The notes: a model not told the origin generated them from the letters alone. Positions 36,002-45,237 are shown, counted from the first letter of the stretch. The stretch is 64,000 bases of DNA from Acinetobacter kyonggiensis (GCF_900107285.1 NZ_FNPK01000014.1:27026-91025); one strand, 5' to 3'. Translations and numbers: made by a program.

Positions 36002-37144
36002 TCAGGCAAACAGTCCTTTCACCTTTTGCATAGACTGGGTAATGCTAGACGACCAGTGATTTGGCAATGAAGCTTTGGCTAAACGTACCCATACACTGCC
36101 AAACTGTTTTATAAAACTGGCTTCGTTATAATGAATGCCATATTCTGCACATAAGGCACGAATTTTAGGTGCTGCTTCTGCATAACGATTGGCGGGCATG
36201 TCTGGAAATAAATGATGTTCAATTTGATGACTTAAATTGCCACTTAAAATATGTAACCATTCGGTTCCGGTAAAATTACTTGAGCCACGAATTTGGCGTA
36301 AATACCACTCCGCACGGGTCTCATTTTCAGTATTGTCTGCTTCAAAGGTTTCTGCATCTTCAGTGAAATGACCATTAAAAATCACCGCTGATGACCATAA
36401 GCTACGAATGACATTGGCGACAGCATTACCCGCAAACACAGGAATGGCATTGGGTCCTGCAATCAACGGGAAAAATACATAATCTTTGGTGACCTGACGT
36501 ACTGCTTTCTTACGGAATTTCGCTGAATCTTTCCAGACTTCTTTCCATGTTTTGGTTTTATAAGCCACAACATCTTCGATATGCAAATTTTGCAAGCCAA
36601 CATACCATTCAAAAAACACCATCAATTGAATGGCTAAAGGAATATTGAATAAAAAGCGCGGTTCCCATTTTTGCGACTCGCTGACACGCAACAAGCCATA
36701 GCCAACATCATGGTCTTTGCCGACAATATTGGTATAGGTATGATGAATATAATTATGCGTGTATTTCCAATCATCGCCTGTGGCCATGGTATCCCAATCA
36801 TAATTGGCACCATTTAAACTTGGGTCATTGAGCCAGTCGAATTGACCATGCATCACGTTATGCCCTAACTCCATATTCTCTACAATTTTAGAAATACCCA
36901 ATAAACCTGTACCCAACAACCAAATAGGTGGAATCCAGCCACCGAACATCAACATACCGCGTGATGCGATTTCACTATAGCGAACAAAATTACGAATTTT
37001 ATAAATGTATTGGGCATCTTGCTCGCCAATACTGTCCATAATTTCACGGCGGATGGCATCGACTTGTTGACCAAATGCTGCCATTTGTTCCGCATTTAGA
37101 TGTTTCGATTTACTCGTTTCTGTAAATTTAACTGACATATTCAT
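36002..37144 (-). CDS. membrane fatty acid (acyl-CoA-type) desaturase
   Basis: A 380-residue membrane di-iron desaturase. Three His clusters typical of the family are visible: HNVMHG, HNYIHHTYTN and SHQIEHHLFPD, with hydrophobic segments between. The ATG at 37144 is chosen because GAGGAG lies just before it. With the ferredoxin-type reductase encoded 37 bp upstream it forms an operon equivalent to desCB of Pseudomonas, where DesB introduces a double bond into saturated acyl-CoA from exogenous fatty acids. Control by the divergent TetR gene is expected. Confidence 0.9.
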   Translation of the reverse strand: MNMSVKFTETSKSKHLNAEQMAAFGQQVDAIRREIMDSIGEQDAQYIYKIRNFVRYSEIASRGMLMFGGWIPPIWLLGTGLLGISKIVENMELGHNVMHGQFDWLNDPSLNGANYDWDTMATGDDWKYTHNYIHHTYTNIVGKDHDVGYGLLRVSESQKWEPRFLFNIPLAIQLMVFFEWYVGLQNLHIEDVVAYKTKTWKEVWKDSAKFRKKAVRQVTKDYVFFPLIAGPNAIPVFAGNAVANVIRSLWSSAVIFNGHFTEDAETFEADNTENETRAEWYLRQIRGSSNFTGTEWLHILSGNLSHQIEHHLFPDMPANRYAEAAPKIRALCAEYGIHYNEASFIKQFGSVWVRLAKASLPNHWSSSITQSMQKVKGLFA

Positions 37145-37181
37145 TGTTTTTCTCCTCAGCCAAAATAAGCACAATATATTG

Positions 37182-38204
37182 TTAAAGATTAATCACCACA
37201 GGACTCACCGCTTGGCTAATACACAATTTAATTTGGGTATTGCTATCGTGGTCAATTTCACCGGTCAATATGTTTTTGGTTGAACCACTGACTTTGGTAC
37301 AGGTACAGGTATTACAAATGCCCATACGACACCCATGTGCGGGTCTTAAACCCGCCTGTTCAGCACTGTCCAGTAAATTACTCTTGGCCTCAAACTGTTG
37401 TTGCGCACGTAAAAACACCACTGGTTGTACAGAAGCTGTTTCATCAACTAAGACTTGGAAATATTCTTGTTTCAACTGCTGAGCAATACCCAACTGTTGA
37501 TAAATTTGATTCAGGCTTTGCATCATGCCCGCAGCACCACAGGCATAACTTAGGCGTTGCCCGAAATCTGCCACCGTAGTTTCCAGCAGTGGTAAAGTTA
37601 AATGTTGCTGCTGTGCCACGGTATTAAAATAATGATAGTGCAACTGTGGATATTGCTCTGCCAGTTGCAACAGTTCGGCATGAAAAGCCTCATCACGGCT
37701 AAAATAAATCAGGTCAATCTGGCTAATCTTTTGCGTGAGTGCCTGTTGTAGCAGCGCATAAATTGCAGTGATGCCACTGCCTGAAGCCAGCAATAAAATA
37801 GAATCTGAAGATGAATTCAAACTAAAATCACCTTGAGCCTGTGAAATTTCCACCACACTGCCGCTGCTCAAATGGCTTAAAGCATTCGATACTTTGCCCT
37901 GACGTTTCACTGCAATGATGATGTTGCCAGTGTTGGTGATTTTCACAATCGAATAATGTCGTTGCTGACGCACACCCGCGATCAGCACAGTCACTAAAAT
38001 ACTTTGCCCAGCAGAAAAAGCCTCGGCTTGGAAGTTATGATTCGGTTGCAGCTGAATTTGATAAAAATCAGGCGCAATGGCTTGAATATCGACAATCGTG
38101 GCTTTCACTTTTTTCCACGCCCACAGTGGATTTATTTTTTCAGCAATAAAATCGACGAAATCTTCTCGAATCCATTGCGGCTGATACTGCATCACATGAC
38201 TCAT
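37182..38204 (-). CDS. ferredoxin-type oxidoreductase, electron donor for the desaturase
   Basis: A 340-residue flavoprotein with a C-terminal plant-type [2Fe-2S] domain. The N-terminal FAD-binding barrel has RQQRHYSIV, the NAD(P)-binding part has LLLASGSGITAIYALLQQA, and the cluster ligands are CRMGICNTCTC plus a distal Cys in IKLCISQAV. This architecture matches DesC of Pseudomonas and related desaturase reductases. GAGG precedes the ATG. It is the first gene of the two-gene minus-strand operon and starts 36 bp from the nearest operator of the divergent regulator. Confidence 0.9.
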   Translation of the reverse strand: MSHVMQYQPQWIREDFVDFIAEKINPLWAWKKVKATIVDIQAIAPDFYQIQLQPNHNFQAEAFSAGQSILVTVLIAGVRQQRHYSIVKITNTGNIIIAVKRQGKVSNALSHLSSGSVVEISQAQGDFSLNSSSDSILLLASGSGITAIYALLQQALTQKISQIDLIYFSRDEAFHAELLQLAEQYPQLHYHYFNTVAQQQHLTLPLLETTVADFGQRLSYACGAAGMMQSLNQIYQQLGIAQQLKQEYFQVLVDETASVQPVVFLRAQQQFEAKSNLLDSAEQAGLRPAHGCRMGICNTCTCTKVSGSTKNILTGEIDHDSNTQIKLCISQAVSPVVINL

Positions 38205-38239
38205 ATGACGTTCCTCTTTTATTGCTGGTTATTTATTTG

Positions 38240-38312
38240 AGTGAACAGGTGTTCTTATAGTGAACACTTGTACACTATAATTATTTTTTCATTCAGTCAA
38301 CACCTGTTCACT
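38240..38312. promoter_or_regulatory. three DesT/FabR-like operator sites
   Basis: Between the oxidoreductase and the divergent TetR gene there are three related 18-bp sites: AGTGAACAGGTGTTCTTA (38240-38257), AGTGAACACTTGTACACT (38259-38276) and AGTCAACACCTGTTCACT (38295-38312). All fit an inverted repeat AGTGAACA-N2-TGTTCACT. They resemble the DesT/FabR operators. The middle and outer sites cover a TATAAT (38276-38281) that could be the regulator's own -10 box. Confidence 0.75.
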
Positions 38313-38377
38313 GACATTCGTCGTTTAATCTGTATTTTTTTGATAGACTTCGCTCAGGATCTTTTTAGGGTAGTCGA

Positions 38378-39049
38378 ATGTCGATACGGGATGAGCGCAA
38401 ACAACAAAGCCGCCAAGCACTTTTGGATGCTGCACTTGCTTTAAGCACGTCTGGACGTTCTTTTAGTAGCATTAGTTTGCGTGAAATCGCACGCCATGTC
38501 GGTTTAGTACCGACGGCTTTTTATCGTCATTTTCAAGACATGAATGAGCTTGGGCTAGAGTTGGTGGATCAAGTTGCACTGCATTTAAAAGGCATTTTGC
38601 ATCAACTGGGGCAGGCCTATATTTATCAACCCAATACCAAAACAAAAATTAGCTTAGATCTATTTTTCCAAGCCGTTGAACATAATCCTGAACCTTGGGT
38701 ATTTTTGATCGCAGAGCGTTGGGGAGGCTCGGAAGTGATTCGACATGCCATTGCACGTGAAATTAATTTTTTAATTGAAGATTTGGCCAATGATTTAGCG
38801 CAAATGGAAACGGTCAAACACATTCGTAATGCACAAGACTTACAAGTCCTTGCCAATATTTTAATCAATTTATCCTTTACTTGGGCCATGACGTGGATGA
38901 ACATGAGTCGTCAATTTCAAGACCAAGCACGCCTAGAACAACAAAAACAATTCAAGCTACAGACCATTACCCAAGTTCACTTAATTTTTCGGGGTATTTC
39001 GAATTGGGATATGGTGCCAACGACAGCAGCGGAGTCATCCCGCCCCTAA
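38378..39049 (+). CDS. TetR-family repressor of unsaturated fatty acid genes (FabR/DesT type)
   Basis: A 223-residue TetR-family regulator. The N-terminal helix-turn-helix (SLREIARHVGLVPTAFYRHFQDMNELGLELVDQ) is nearly the FabR/DesT consensus, in which the recognition helix reads GL.PTAFYRHF. The C-terminal ligand domain should sense saturated versus unsaturated acyl-CoA or acyl-ACP. It diverges from the reductase-desaturase operon, with three operator-like palindromes between, the same plan as desT-desCB in Pseudomonas. A convergent dsbA follows across a shared terminator. Confidence 0.88.
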   Translation: MSIRDERKQQSRQALLDAALALSTSGRSFSSISLREIARHVGLVPTAFYRHFQDMNELGLELVDQVALHLKGILHQLGQAYIYQPNTKTKISLDLFFQAVEHNPEPWVFLIAERWGGSEVIRHAIAREINFLIEDLANDLAQMETVKHIRNAQDLQVLANILINLSFTWAMTWMNMSRQFQDQARLEQQKQFKLQTITQVHLIFRGISNWDMVPTTAAESSRP

Positions 39050-39061
39050 ACCCTCAGACAT

Positions 39062-39091
39062 AAAAAACCCGCAATGATTGCGGGTTTTTTA
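39062..39091. terminator. bidirectional terminator between the FabR-like gene and dsbA
   Basis: AAAAAACCCGCAA, a TGA loop and TTGCGGGTTTTTT form a stem with A and T runs on both sides between convergent genes. Confidence 0.93.
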
Positions 39092-39102
39092 AACCGTAAA
39101 CA

Positions 39103-39720
39103 TTATTTTGCTTTACGTTCTTTTTCCACCAAGTAGCTCACCACTTGCGTTACTTTACCGTCTTCACCTTGCACCACATATTTACCATTCACCACAATTG
39201 CAGGTACGCCTGTCAATTGGTATTGCTGTGCCAATTTATTTGCCTGAGCCACTTTTGAGGTAATCGCAAATGAATTAAACATGCTGTTAAATTTGGCTTC
39301 AGGTACACCATATTTCACAAAAAATTTGGCTTGTGATTTTTGATCGAAAATTTGTTGACCACCCTCATGAATTGCATGGAACAGAGGAAGATGGGTTTTT
39401 TTACGAATGCCTAAAGCTTCTGAAACATAATAACCACGCGCGCCTTGCTCCCACAATGGGTTCATTGAAGCCGGTGTACGGATAAAATTGACATCTTTCG
39501 GAATATTTCTGAGCCAAGTCTGCATATGTGGTTCTAATTTAAAGCAGTGTGGGCAGCCATACCAAAAGAATTCACGGACTTCAATTTTCCCTGGAACTTG
39601 AACTGTACCAGGGTTGGCAACAACGGTGTAATCTTTACCTGCAACAAAATTGGCAGCCATTGCCGTGCCTGAAAAGGCAAAAATAGCAGTAGCAACACTA
39701 CTGAAAAGGAATTGTTTCAT
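39103..39720 (-). CDS. dsbA: thiol:disulfide interchange protein DsbA
   Basis: Periplasmic disulfide oxidase, reoxidised by DsbB (3381-3905). The 205-residue precursor has a signal peptide ending near AMAANF (about residue 22), the redox motif CPHC (Cys56, Cys59) in REFFWYGCPHCFKLEP, and the cis-Pro loop TGVPAIVVNGKYVV. Length is typical. It is a single gene that converges on the TetR gene and diverges from ubiG. Confidence 0.95.
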   Translation of the reverse strand: MKQFLFSSVATAIFAFSGTAMAANFVAGKDYTVVANPGTVQVPGKIEVREFFWYGCPHCFKLEPHMQTWLRNIPKDVNFIRTPASMNPLWEQGARGYYVSEALGIRKKTHLPLFHAIHEGGQQIFDQKSQAKFFVKYGVPEAKFNSMFNSFAITSKVAQANKLAQQYQLTGVPAIVVNGKYVVQGEDGKVTQVVSYLVEKERKAK

Positions 39721-39900
39721 TGACCTTATTGTCCTCTAAATCATTATGATGAGTTTATACGATCACTATAAATCAATTATCCCGAATTCGTTTTCATTCT
39801 GTGAACTTTTTTACAGCTTTTATCGCTTTTTTTAGAATTAACGCTACACTAATGCAGATGAGATTTTTTAAATTATAATGACTTGATTGAGGTGACACCG

Positions 39901-40617
39901 ATGTCGCAATTGAATGTTGATCCACAAGAAATTGCCAAATTTGAAGCATTCGCAGCCATATGGTGGGATCAGCATTCTGAGTTCCGTCCACTGCATCAAA
40001 TTAACCCTTTACGCTTAAATTGGATTGATGAACATTCAGGTGGCATTGCAGGCAAAAAAGTACTTGATGTCGGCTGTGGTGGCGGTATTTTATCTGAAAG
40101 TATGGCACGTCGTGGCGCTCAGGTTTTGGGTATCGACATGGGTGTAGCCCCGTTAAATGTCGCACGTATTCATGCCGAACAAGAAGGTGTGAGCAATATT
40201 GAATACCGTCAAGTTCCAGTAGAAGAATTAGCCCAAGAACAAGCGGGACAATATGACGTAGTGACGTGTATGGAAATGCTGGAGCATGTACCCGATCCGG
40301 CATCGATTATTCAAGCCTGCCAAACACTGGTCAAACCGGGTGGTCATGTGTTCTTTTCGACCATTAACCGTAATCCAAAATCATATTTATTCGCCATTAT
40401 TGGCGCAGAATATGTGTTACGCATGCTGGCAAAAGGCACCCACGATTATCATAAATTTATTAAACCGTCTGAACTGGCACATGATATTCGTAGTACGGGT
40501 TTAATCCTCAAAGACATGACAGGATTACATTTTAATCCGCTCACGAAGCGTTATTGGTTGGCACCAAATGTTGACGTGAACTACATGGTCTATACCGTCA
40601 AAGCAGGTGCCGAATGA
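39901..40617 (+). CDS. ubiG: ubiquinone biosynthesis O-methyltransferase
   Basis: SAM-dependent methyltransferase that performs both O-methylation steps of ubiquinone synthesis at the membrane surface. The ATG at 39901 follows GAGGTGACACCG and gives the usual N-terminus [23 protein letters not shown]; a TTG 18 bp upstream is less likely. The 238-residue protein has the SAM motif [14 protein letters not shown] and the post-motif [12 protein letters not shown], and [16 protein letters not shown]. It overlaps the next gene by 4 bp (ATGA), so ubiG, mupP and the SDR gene form an operon. Confidence 0.95.
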   Translation: MSQLNVDPQEIAKFEAFAAIWWDQHSEFRPLHQINPLRLNWIDEHSGGIAGKKVLDVGCGGGILSESMARRGAQVLGIDMGVAPLNVARIHAEQEGVSNIEYRQVPVEELAQEQAGQYDVVTCMEMLEHVPDPASIIQACQTLVKPGGHVFFSTINRNPKSYLFAIIGAEYVLRMLAKGTHDYHKFIKPSELAHDIRSTGLILKDMTGLHFNPLTKRYWLAPNVDVNYMVYTVKAGAE

Positions 40618-41312
40618 AAGCGGTTCTGTTTGACCTAGATGGCACACTCATTGACACTGCTGCTGACTTTATTCGCATTATTCAAGATATGTGCCGCGAT
40701 AAACAATGTGAAGTGGTGGCTGCCGATCTAATTCGCACCCAAGTGTCGGAAGGCGCACGTGCTATGGTGAAATTGGTTTATCCAGAATTGGATGTTGAAG
40801 ATCCAGTTTTTCTCGCTCATCGACAACGTTTTTTAGATATCTATGGCAATGATATTGCAGTAGAGACTGACTTGTTTGAAGGCATGTATCCACTGCTAGA
40901 AGCATTAGAAAGCCAAGATATTCCGTGGGGCATTGTTACCAATAAGCCACGTTGGTTAAGCGAAGCCTTACTTAAAGCGCTGAATTTGGCCGATCGCTGT
41001 GCTGTTTTGGTCTGTCCAGAAGATGTCAGCAAGACCAAACCCGATCCTGAACCGATGTATTTGGCAGCGAAACACATTCAGATTCAGCCAGAAGATTGTA
41101 TTTATGTCGGTGACCATCCACGTGATATCGATGCCGGTCGTCATGCCCAGATGTACACCATCTTAGCGGCCTATGGTTATTTACCATTGCAGCACAAAGA
41201 TGACTTAACAGCATGGCAAGCGGATTGTATAGTAAATACTGTTGCTGAATTGCAGCAGGTGATTCAGCAACTGCTTATGCCTAAACAACAACATCATTCT
41301 CTGATTTCATAA
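40614..41312 (+). CDS. mupP: HAD phosphatase, MupP-like (N-acetylmuramic acid 6-phosphate phosphatase)
   Basis: A 232-residue HAD hydrolase with [10 protein letters not shown] (nucleophile and acid Asp), [19 protein letters not shown] and [11 protein letters not shown] motifs. By sequence alone it would be called phosphoglycolate phosphatase (gph). The gene order ubiG-HAD-yciK is that of Pseudomonas, where this HAD gene was shown to be MupP, which feeds the MurNAc recycling path and affects fosfomycin tolerance, so I prefer MupP. It overlaps ubiG by 4 bp. ampD (32649-33224) acts in the same recycling route. Biochemical proof would need substrate tests. Confidence 0.75.
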   Translation: MKAVLFDLDGTLIDTAADFIRIIQDMCRDKQCEVVAADLIRTQVSEGARAMVKLVYPELDVEDPVFLAHRQRFLDIYGNDIAVETDLFEGMYPLLEALESQDIPWGIVTNKPRWLSEALLKALNLADRCAVLVCPEDVSKTKPDPEPMYLAAKHIQIQPEDCIYVGDHPRDIDAGRHAQMYTILAAYGYLPLQHKDDLTAWQADCIVNTVAELQQVIQQLLMPKQQHHSLIS

Positions 41313-41346
41313 ACACATAAAAATACAATAAACGAGGAGGTCTGCA

Positions 41347-42093
41347 ATGAAATATTCAGAATATCAACCTCGCCCCGATCTGTTAAAAGATCGCATTATC
41401 CTGATCACAGGTGCGGGCGATGGTATTGGTCGTGCAGCAGCACTGAGCTATGCACTACATGGTGCAACAGTGGTACTGCATGGACGTGCCTTAAATAAAC
41501 TTGAAGTCATTTATGATGAAATTGAAAGTTTAGGTGCACCACAACCGGCTATTCTACCGTTGCAACTCTCCAGCGCCTCTCCTCGAGATTATGAATTACT
41601 GGTCGATACTTTAGAAAAACAATTTGGTCGCCTCGACGGCATTTTGCATAATGCTGGTATTCTGGGCGAACGCACAGAACTCGCTCATTACCCGATTGAT
41701 GTTTGGGATGATGTGATGGCAGTGAATCTACGTGCACCTTTTATTTTGACCCAAGAACTGTTGCCGCTACTCAACAAATCAGATCATGCCTCGGTGGTAT
41801 TTGCCAGTTCAGGTGTGGGGCGTGAAGCACGTGAGCGTTGGGGGGCATACTCGGTATCCAAAATTGCCATTGAAGCCGTCAACCAGATCTTTGCCAAAGA
41901 AAATGTCTATCCCAATGTACGTTTCAACTGTATTAATCCCGGGGCGACCCGTACAGCTATGCGTGCTAAAGCCTATCCAGATGAAGACCCTAAAACCTTA
42001 GCCACACCTGAAATGATTATGCCGGCTTACCTATATTTAATGGGTGAAGACAGCTTAGCGATGAATGGTGAAAGTATTGATGCACAGGACTAA
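41347..42093 (+). CDS. yciK: YciK-family short-chain dehydrogenase
   Basis: A 248-residue short-chain dehydrogenase/reductase. The cofactor motif TGAGDGIGRA, the NAG motif (HNAGILGE), the catalytic Ser in VVFASSGVG and the YSVSK active site are all present. The YPNVRFNCINPGATRTAMRAKAYPDEDP block is a YciK signature. AGGAGG precedes the start. It follows mupP by 34 bp and closes the ubiG operon at a terminator. Substrate is unknown. Confidence 0.88.
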   Translation: MKYSEYQPRPDLLKDRIILITGAGDGIGRAAALSYALHGATVVLHGRALNKLEVIYDEIESLGAPQPAILPLQLSSASPRDYELLVDTLEKQFGRLDGILHNAGILGERTELAHYPIDVWDDVMAVNLRAPFILTQELLPLLNKSDHASVVFASSGVGREARERWGAYSVSKIAIEAVNQIFAKENVYPNVRFNCINPGATRTAMRAKAYPDEDPKTLATPEMIMPAYLYLMGEDSLAMNGESIDAQD

Positions 42094-42102
42094 GCTTTAA
42101 AC

Positions 42103-42134
42103 TAAAAAGGAAGCAGAAAATGTTTCCTTTTTTA
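42103..42134 (+). terminator. terminator of the ubiG-mupP-yciK operon
   Basis: AAAAAGGAA(A/G)C, a loop and GTTTCCTTTTTT form a modest stem with a T-run just after yciK. Confidence 0.75.
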
Positions 42135-42288
42135 TGGCTATTTTTTAAAGTATTTCACCGTATATTGCATAAACATGACTTTTAATCGTATTTTCAAATA
42201 AATTTTATAAAAATATACGGTTTTTAAAATCAATTCGATCCAGCTATGCTGATCCTCATGGCAAAACACCACATTTGAGGAATCTAAA

Positions 42289-42444
42289 ATGGCTGACCCA
42301 AAACGTAAAATGGACACCATTCGCTCGATTGAAAATTTACAACTTTCAACAGCCTTAATTATTGGTCTCAATGATGCCAAGCAAGCAGAAAGCATTGCTG
42401 AAGCCATCCGCTCCTTACAAGACTTAGCCGAACAATGGAACTAA
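42289..42444 (+). CDS. hypothetical 51-residue protein
   Basis: A short reading frame starting MADPKRKMDTIRSIENLQ and ending AEQWN. TTGAGGAATC upstream of the ATG gives a good ribosome binding site, and the composition (charged, helical, Ala/Ile-rich) looks coding. I do not recognise a family. It is separated from both neighbours by about 200-300 bp and probably has its own promoter. Confidence 0.55.
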   Translation: MADPKRKMDTIRSIENLQLSTALIIGLNDAKQAESIAEAIRSLQDLAEQWN

Positions 42445-42742
42445 AATATGCTGGACTAAACTGTTGTAATACATTGTTATAGCATTTTGACAGCAGCCGT
42501 TGAAAACCATAAAATGAATGTCCAAAATTGGATACAATTTTTTAATCAAAATGCTGTTTTTATGGTCTTTAATCCAAACTATAAAAATGTCTTCAAATTT
42601 TTCAATCATGCGCTATAGATGCAGAATATCCTGATTGTCTCTGCATTTTTTAATAAATGAGTGATTGATCTTCACAGTTTCTCTGCAATTATTTCGTACA
42701 TTAGTGTTAGTGAAATTAATACTTTTTTTATGGGGGTTCAAC

Positions 42743-43138
42743 ATGAAAAAGATTTTGACAATTTTGGCAATTTCTTTCAGTGCATTGATGGCAAACAGTG
42801 TAACCACTGCTGCACCTCACGATAACGACCGCAATTGGGATCAACCACGTCATCAATCTGAGAATAAAGGGCGCGACTTTCGTGACAATGATGACGATGA
42901 GCGCATGCAAGATAAACGTCGGGTTCGCGAAGAACGTGGCGTAAAACGGCTACAGCAGCATAAATGGCAAACGGGTTATGTGATGCCACAGCATTATCGT
43001 GGTAATGGTTATAAAGTCGATTATAAAGAGCATGACTTGCCCAAACCATCACGTAATCAACAATGGTACAAAATTAATAATGATTATATTTTAGTCGATA
43101 CCGACAGTAATAATATTCTGCGGATTCAAGGGTTCTAG
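42743..43138 (+). CDS. RcnB-like periplasmic protein, copy 1
   Basis: A 131-residue secreted protein. The ATG at 42743 follows GGGGG and gives a Sec signal peptide (MKKILTILAISFSALMANSVTTAA). The mature part is strongly charged (Asp/Arg/His), and the end (TGYVMPQHYRGNGYKVDYKEHDL...QWYKINNDYILVDTDSNNILRIQ) has the RcnB-domain pattern. RcnB of E. coli is a periplasmic protein needed for nickel/cobalt balance. No rcnA or rcnR is near, so the metal link is only family knowledge. A paralogue follows 0.2 kb downstream. Confidence 0.8.
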   Translation: MKKILTILAISFSALMANSVTTAAPHDNDRNWDQPRHQSENKGRDFRDNDDDERMQDKRRVREERGVKRLQQHKWQTGYVMPQHYRGNGYKVDYKEHDLPKPSRNQQWYKINNDYILVDTDSNNILRIQGF

Positions 43139-43159
43139 TCCCCTCTTCTAAACACACTC

Positions 43160-43188
43160 AGCTCAAACGCAAGTTTGGGCTTTTTTTA
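43160..43188 (+). terminator. terminator of the first RcnB-like gene
   Basis: AGCTCAAAC, a GCAA loop and GTTTGGGCTTTTTTT form a stem with T-run about 25 bp after the stop. Confidence 0.82.
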
Positions 43189-43371
43189 TGTCTCCCGTCT
43201 TGTTTATTTTAGCGCTTAGTCTTGCTCTGTGGCTTTTTCAGCGTTTTGCCATCTTCTTTTTTTCTCCACGAATTTCACAATTCAACTATACAGCTCTCAT
43301 CTTTTATCTCGACTTTTTCGTTATTTTTAACTCATCGAAATAAGCATTCTATTTGAAATAAGGTGAAAGAA

Positions 43372-43734
43372 ATGAAAAAAATGATCACTACAATTGCGCT
43401 GTCTTTATCTGCATTGATGGCAACATCTGCAATGGCAGCATCGGATCATCGTTATGACGATCAACAACGCTATAACCATACGCAAGACAGTCGTTGGGAC
43501 AATAACAACCGTTATGACCACAATCGTTATGACAATAAGCGTGTTAACCCAAGCCGTGACTGGCGTGTCGGTCAAACCCTACCACGTCAATACAGCAGTT
43601 CACGTTTTCAAGTCAGTGACCGTGAAGCACGCCGCTTAGCTAAAACAGGTCGTTATCAACAATGGTATAAAATAAATAGTGATTATGTTTTAGTGAATGA
43701 ACGTAACAATCGTATTCTCCGCATTCAAAACTAA
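43372..43734 (+). CDS. RcnB-like periplasmic protein, copy 2
   Basis: A 120-residue paralogue of the gene at 42743. The ATG at 43372 is taken as the start because AAGGTG precedes it and because MKKMITTIALSLSALMATSAMAA is a standard Sec signal peptide. The mature half is rich in Asp, Asn, Arg and Tyr (repeated RYD/RWD units, YDDQQRY, RYDHNRY, YDNKR). The RcnB-like tail GQTLPRQYSSSRFQVSD...QWYKINSDYVLVNERNNRILRIQ aligns with copy 1. A tandem duplication is likely. Terminator at 43778-43813. Confidence 0.8.
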   Translation: MKKMITTIALSLSALMATSAMAASDHRYDDQQRYNHTQDSRWDNNNRYDHNRYDNKRVNPSRDWRVGQTLPRQYSSSRFQVSDREARRLAKTGRYQQWYKINSDYVLVNERNNRILRIQN

Positions 43735-43777
43735 GGCATTTATTTTCCGTACGTGTTCGTTAAATCTGCCAGCTCTT

Positions 43778-43813
43778 AAAAACACTTTAACCATCGTTAA
43801 GGTGTTTTTTTTA
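43778..43813 (+). terminator. terminator of the second RcnB-like gene
   Basis: AAAACACTTTAAC, a CATC loop and GTTAAGGTGTTTT followed by T-run form a long stem about 45 bp after the stop. Confidence 0.88.
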
Positions 43814-43884
43814 TTTTATTGTTCCGCTCGGCTTTTTTTTGATTAGAATCATCTATAGAATTTTATTCTTCATTTGAGATAGGT

Positions 43885-45237
43885 ATGCACGCGAATTCCT
43901 CTGAAACATCACAAAGCACAACTTTGCAATATGTGCATTGGTTTCGACATTCTGCGCCTTATATCAATGCCCATCGGAATAAAACTTTTGTCATTATGTT
44001 TGATGGTGAAGCAGTACAACATGAAAATTTCCAACATATTATTCATGACATTGCCCTGTTACATTCTTTAGGCATTCGCCTGATTTTAGTTCATGGCGCA
44101 CGTTCGCAAATCAATCAAAATTTAAAAGCCAGTGGTATTGAAACGCCATTTCATAAGCACCGCCGCATTACCACCCGCGAATCTTTAAGTTGTGTCATGA
44201 ACGCAGTCGGTTCTATTCGCTTGCAAATTGAAGCCTTACTTTCTATGGGACTGGCCAATTCACCCATGTACGGCGCACGTATTGATGTGATCTCAGGCAA
44301 TTTTGTCACCGCAAAACCCTATGGCATTCGTGATGGCATTGACTTTCAACTGACCGGTGAACTGCGCACTGTAGATACTCACGCCATTCAACGCCATCTT
44401 AAAAATCATAATATTGTCTTGCTCGGCCCAACCGGTTATTCCAATACGGGTGAAGTGTTTAACTTGGTCGCAGAAGAAGTGGCAACCAATACCGCAATAT
44501 TACTGAAAGCAGATAAACTGATTTTCTTGGGTAAACAACAAGGTTTAGTCAATGAATTGGGGCAATTACAACGAGAAATTCCACCCCATCAGCTCGATCA
44601 GCATATTTTACAATATCAAGACTCAAACCCCGATATTGCTTTACAACTGCGTGGGGCAAAAAATGCCTCCCTTCAAGGGGTCAATCGCGTTCATCTGATT
44701 TCCTATACTTACGATGGTGCATTACTGGAAGAACTTTTCACCCGCGATGGTTCAGGCACCATGATGACCGATGCACATTATGAAGAAGTTCGCACCGCCA
44801 ATATTCAAGATGTTGGCGGCTTGATGAATTTACTTCGTCCACTCGAAGCTGAAGGAATTTTGGTTTATCGCTCACGTGAACGACTCGAAAGTGAAATTGA
44901 GCAATTTGCAGTGATTGAACGGGATGGCATGATTTTAGCCTGTGCAGCGCTTTACCCCATTCCCACGGCTGCCAATGAAATTCAGTCGGCGGAAATTGCC
45001 TGTGTCGCGGTCGATCCAAGTTATCGAAAATCCAATCGGGGCAGCCAAATTCTGCACTATTTGGAAGACAAGGCAAAAGGCTTAGGCATTCAGCAACTGT
45101 TTGTATTGACCACACGTACCGCACATTGGTTTGTGGAACATGGCTTTGAACCTGCCAGTGTCGATGATCTGCCGAATACACGTCAGGCCCTATATAACTA
45201 TCAACGTAATTCATTGGTCTTCAAAAAGTCACTTTAA
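43885..45237 (+). CDS. argA: N-acetylglutamate synthase
   Basis: First enzyme of arginine biosynthesis. The 450-residue classical form joins an amino-acid-kinase-like N-terminal domain (about 25-290, with ILVHGARSQINQ and ITTRESLSCVMNAVGSIR), which senses arginine, to a C-terminal GNAT acetyltransferase domain (about 300-445, with CVAVDPSYRKSNRGSQILHYLEDKA, VLTTRTAHWFVEHGF). Length matches gammaproteobacterial ArgA. It is a single gene; other arg biosynthesis genes are absent from the window. Confidence 0.94.
   Translation: MHANSSETSQSTTLQYVHWFRHSAPYINAHRNKTFVIMFDGEAVQHENFQHIIHDIALLHSLGIRLILVHGARSQINQNLKASGIETPFHKHRRITTRESLSCVMNAVGSIRLQIEALLSMGLANSPMYGARIDVISGNFVTAKPYGIRDGIDFQLTGELRTVDTHAIQRHLKNHNIVLLGPTGYSNTGEVFNLVAEEVATNTAILLKADKLIFLGKQQGLVNELGQLQREIPPHQLDQHILQYQDSNPDIALQLRGAKNASLQGVNRVHLISYTYDGALLEELFTRDGSGTMMTDAHYEEVRTANIQDVGGLMNLLRPLEAEGILVYRSRERLESEIEQFAVIERDGMILACAALYPIPTAANEIQSAEIACVAVDPSYRKSNRGSQILHYLEDKAKGLGIQQLFVLTTRTAHWFVEHGFEPASVDDLPNTRQALYNYQRNSLVFKKSL

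Noticed and set aside
42424..42609. 61-codon minus-strand open frame after the 51-residue gene
   Set aside because: AT-rich, no ribosome binding site, overlaps the end of the better supported small gene.
44738..45214. 158-codon minus-strand open frame inside argA
   Set aside because: Antisense to the GNAT domain of argA; no start site support or family match.
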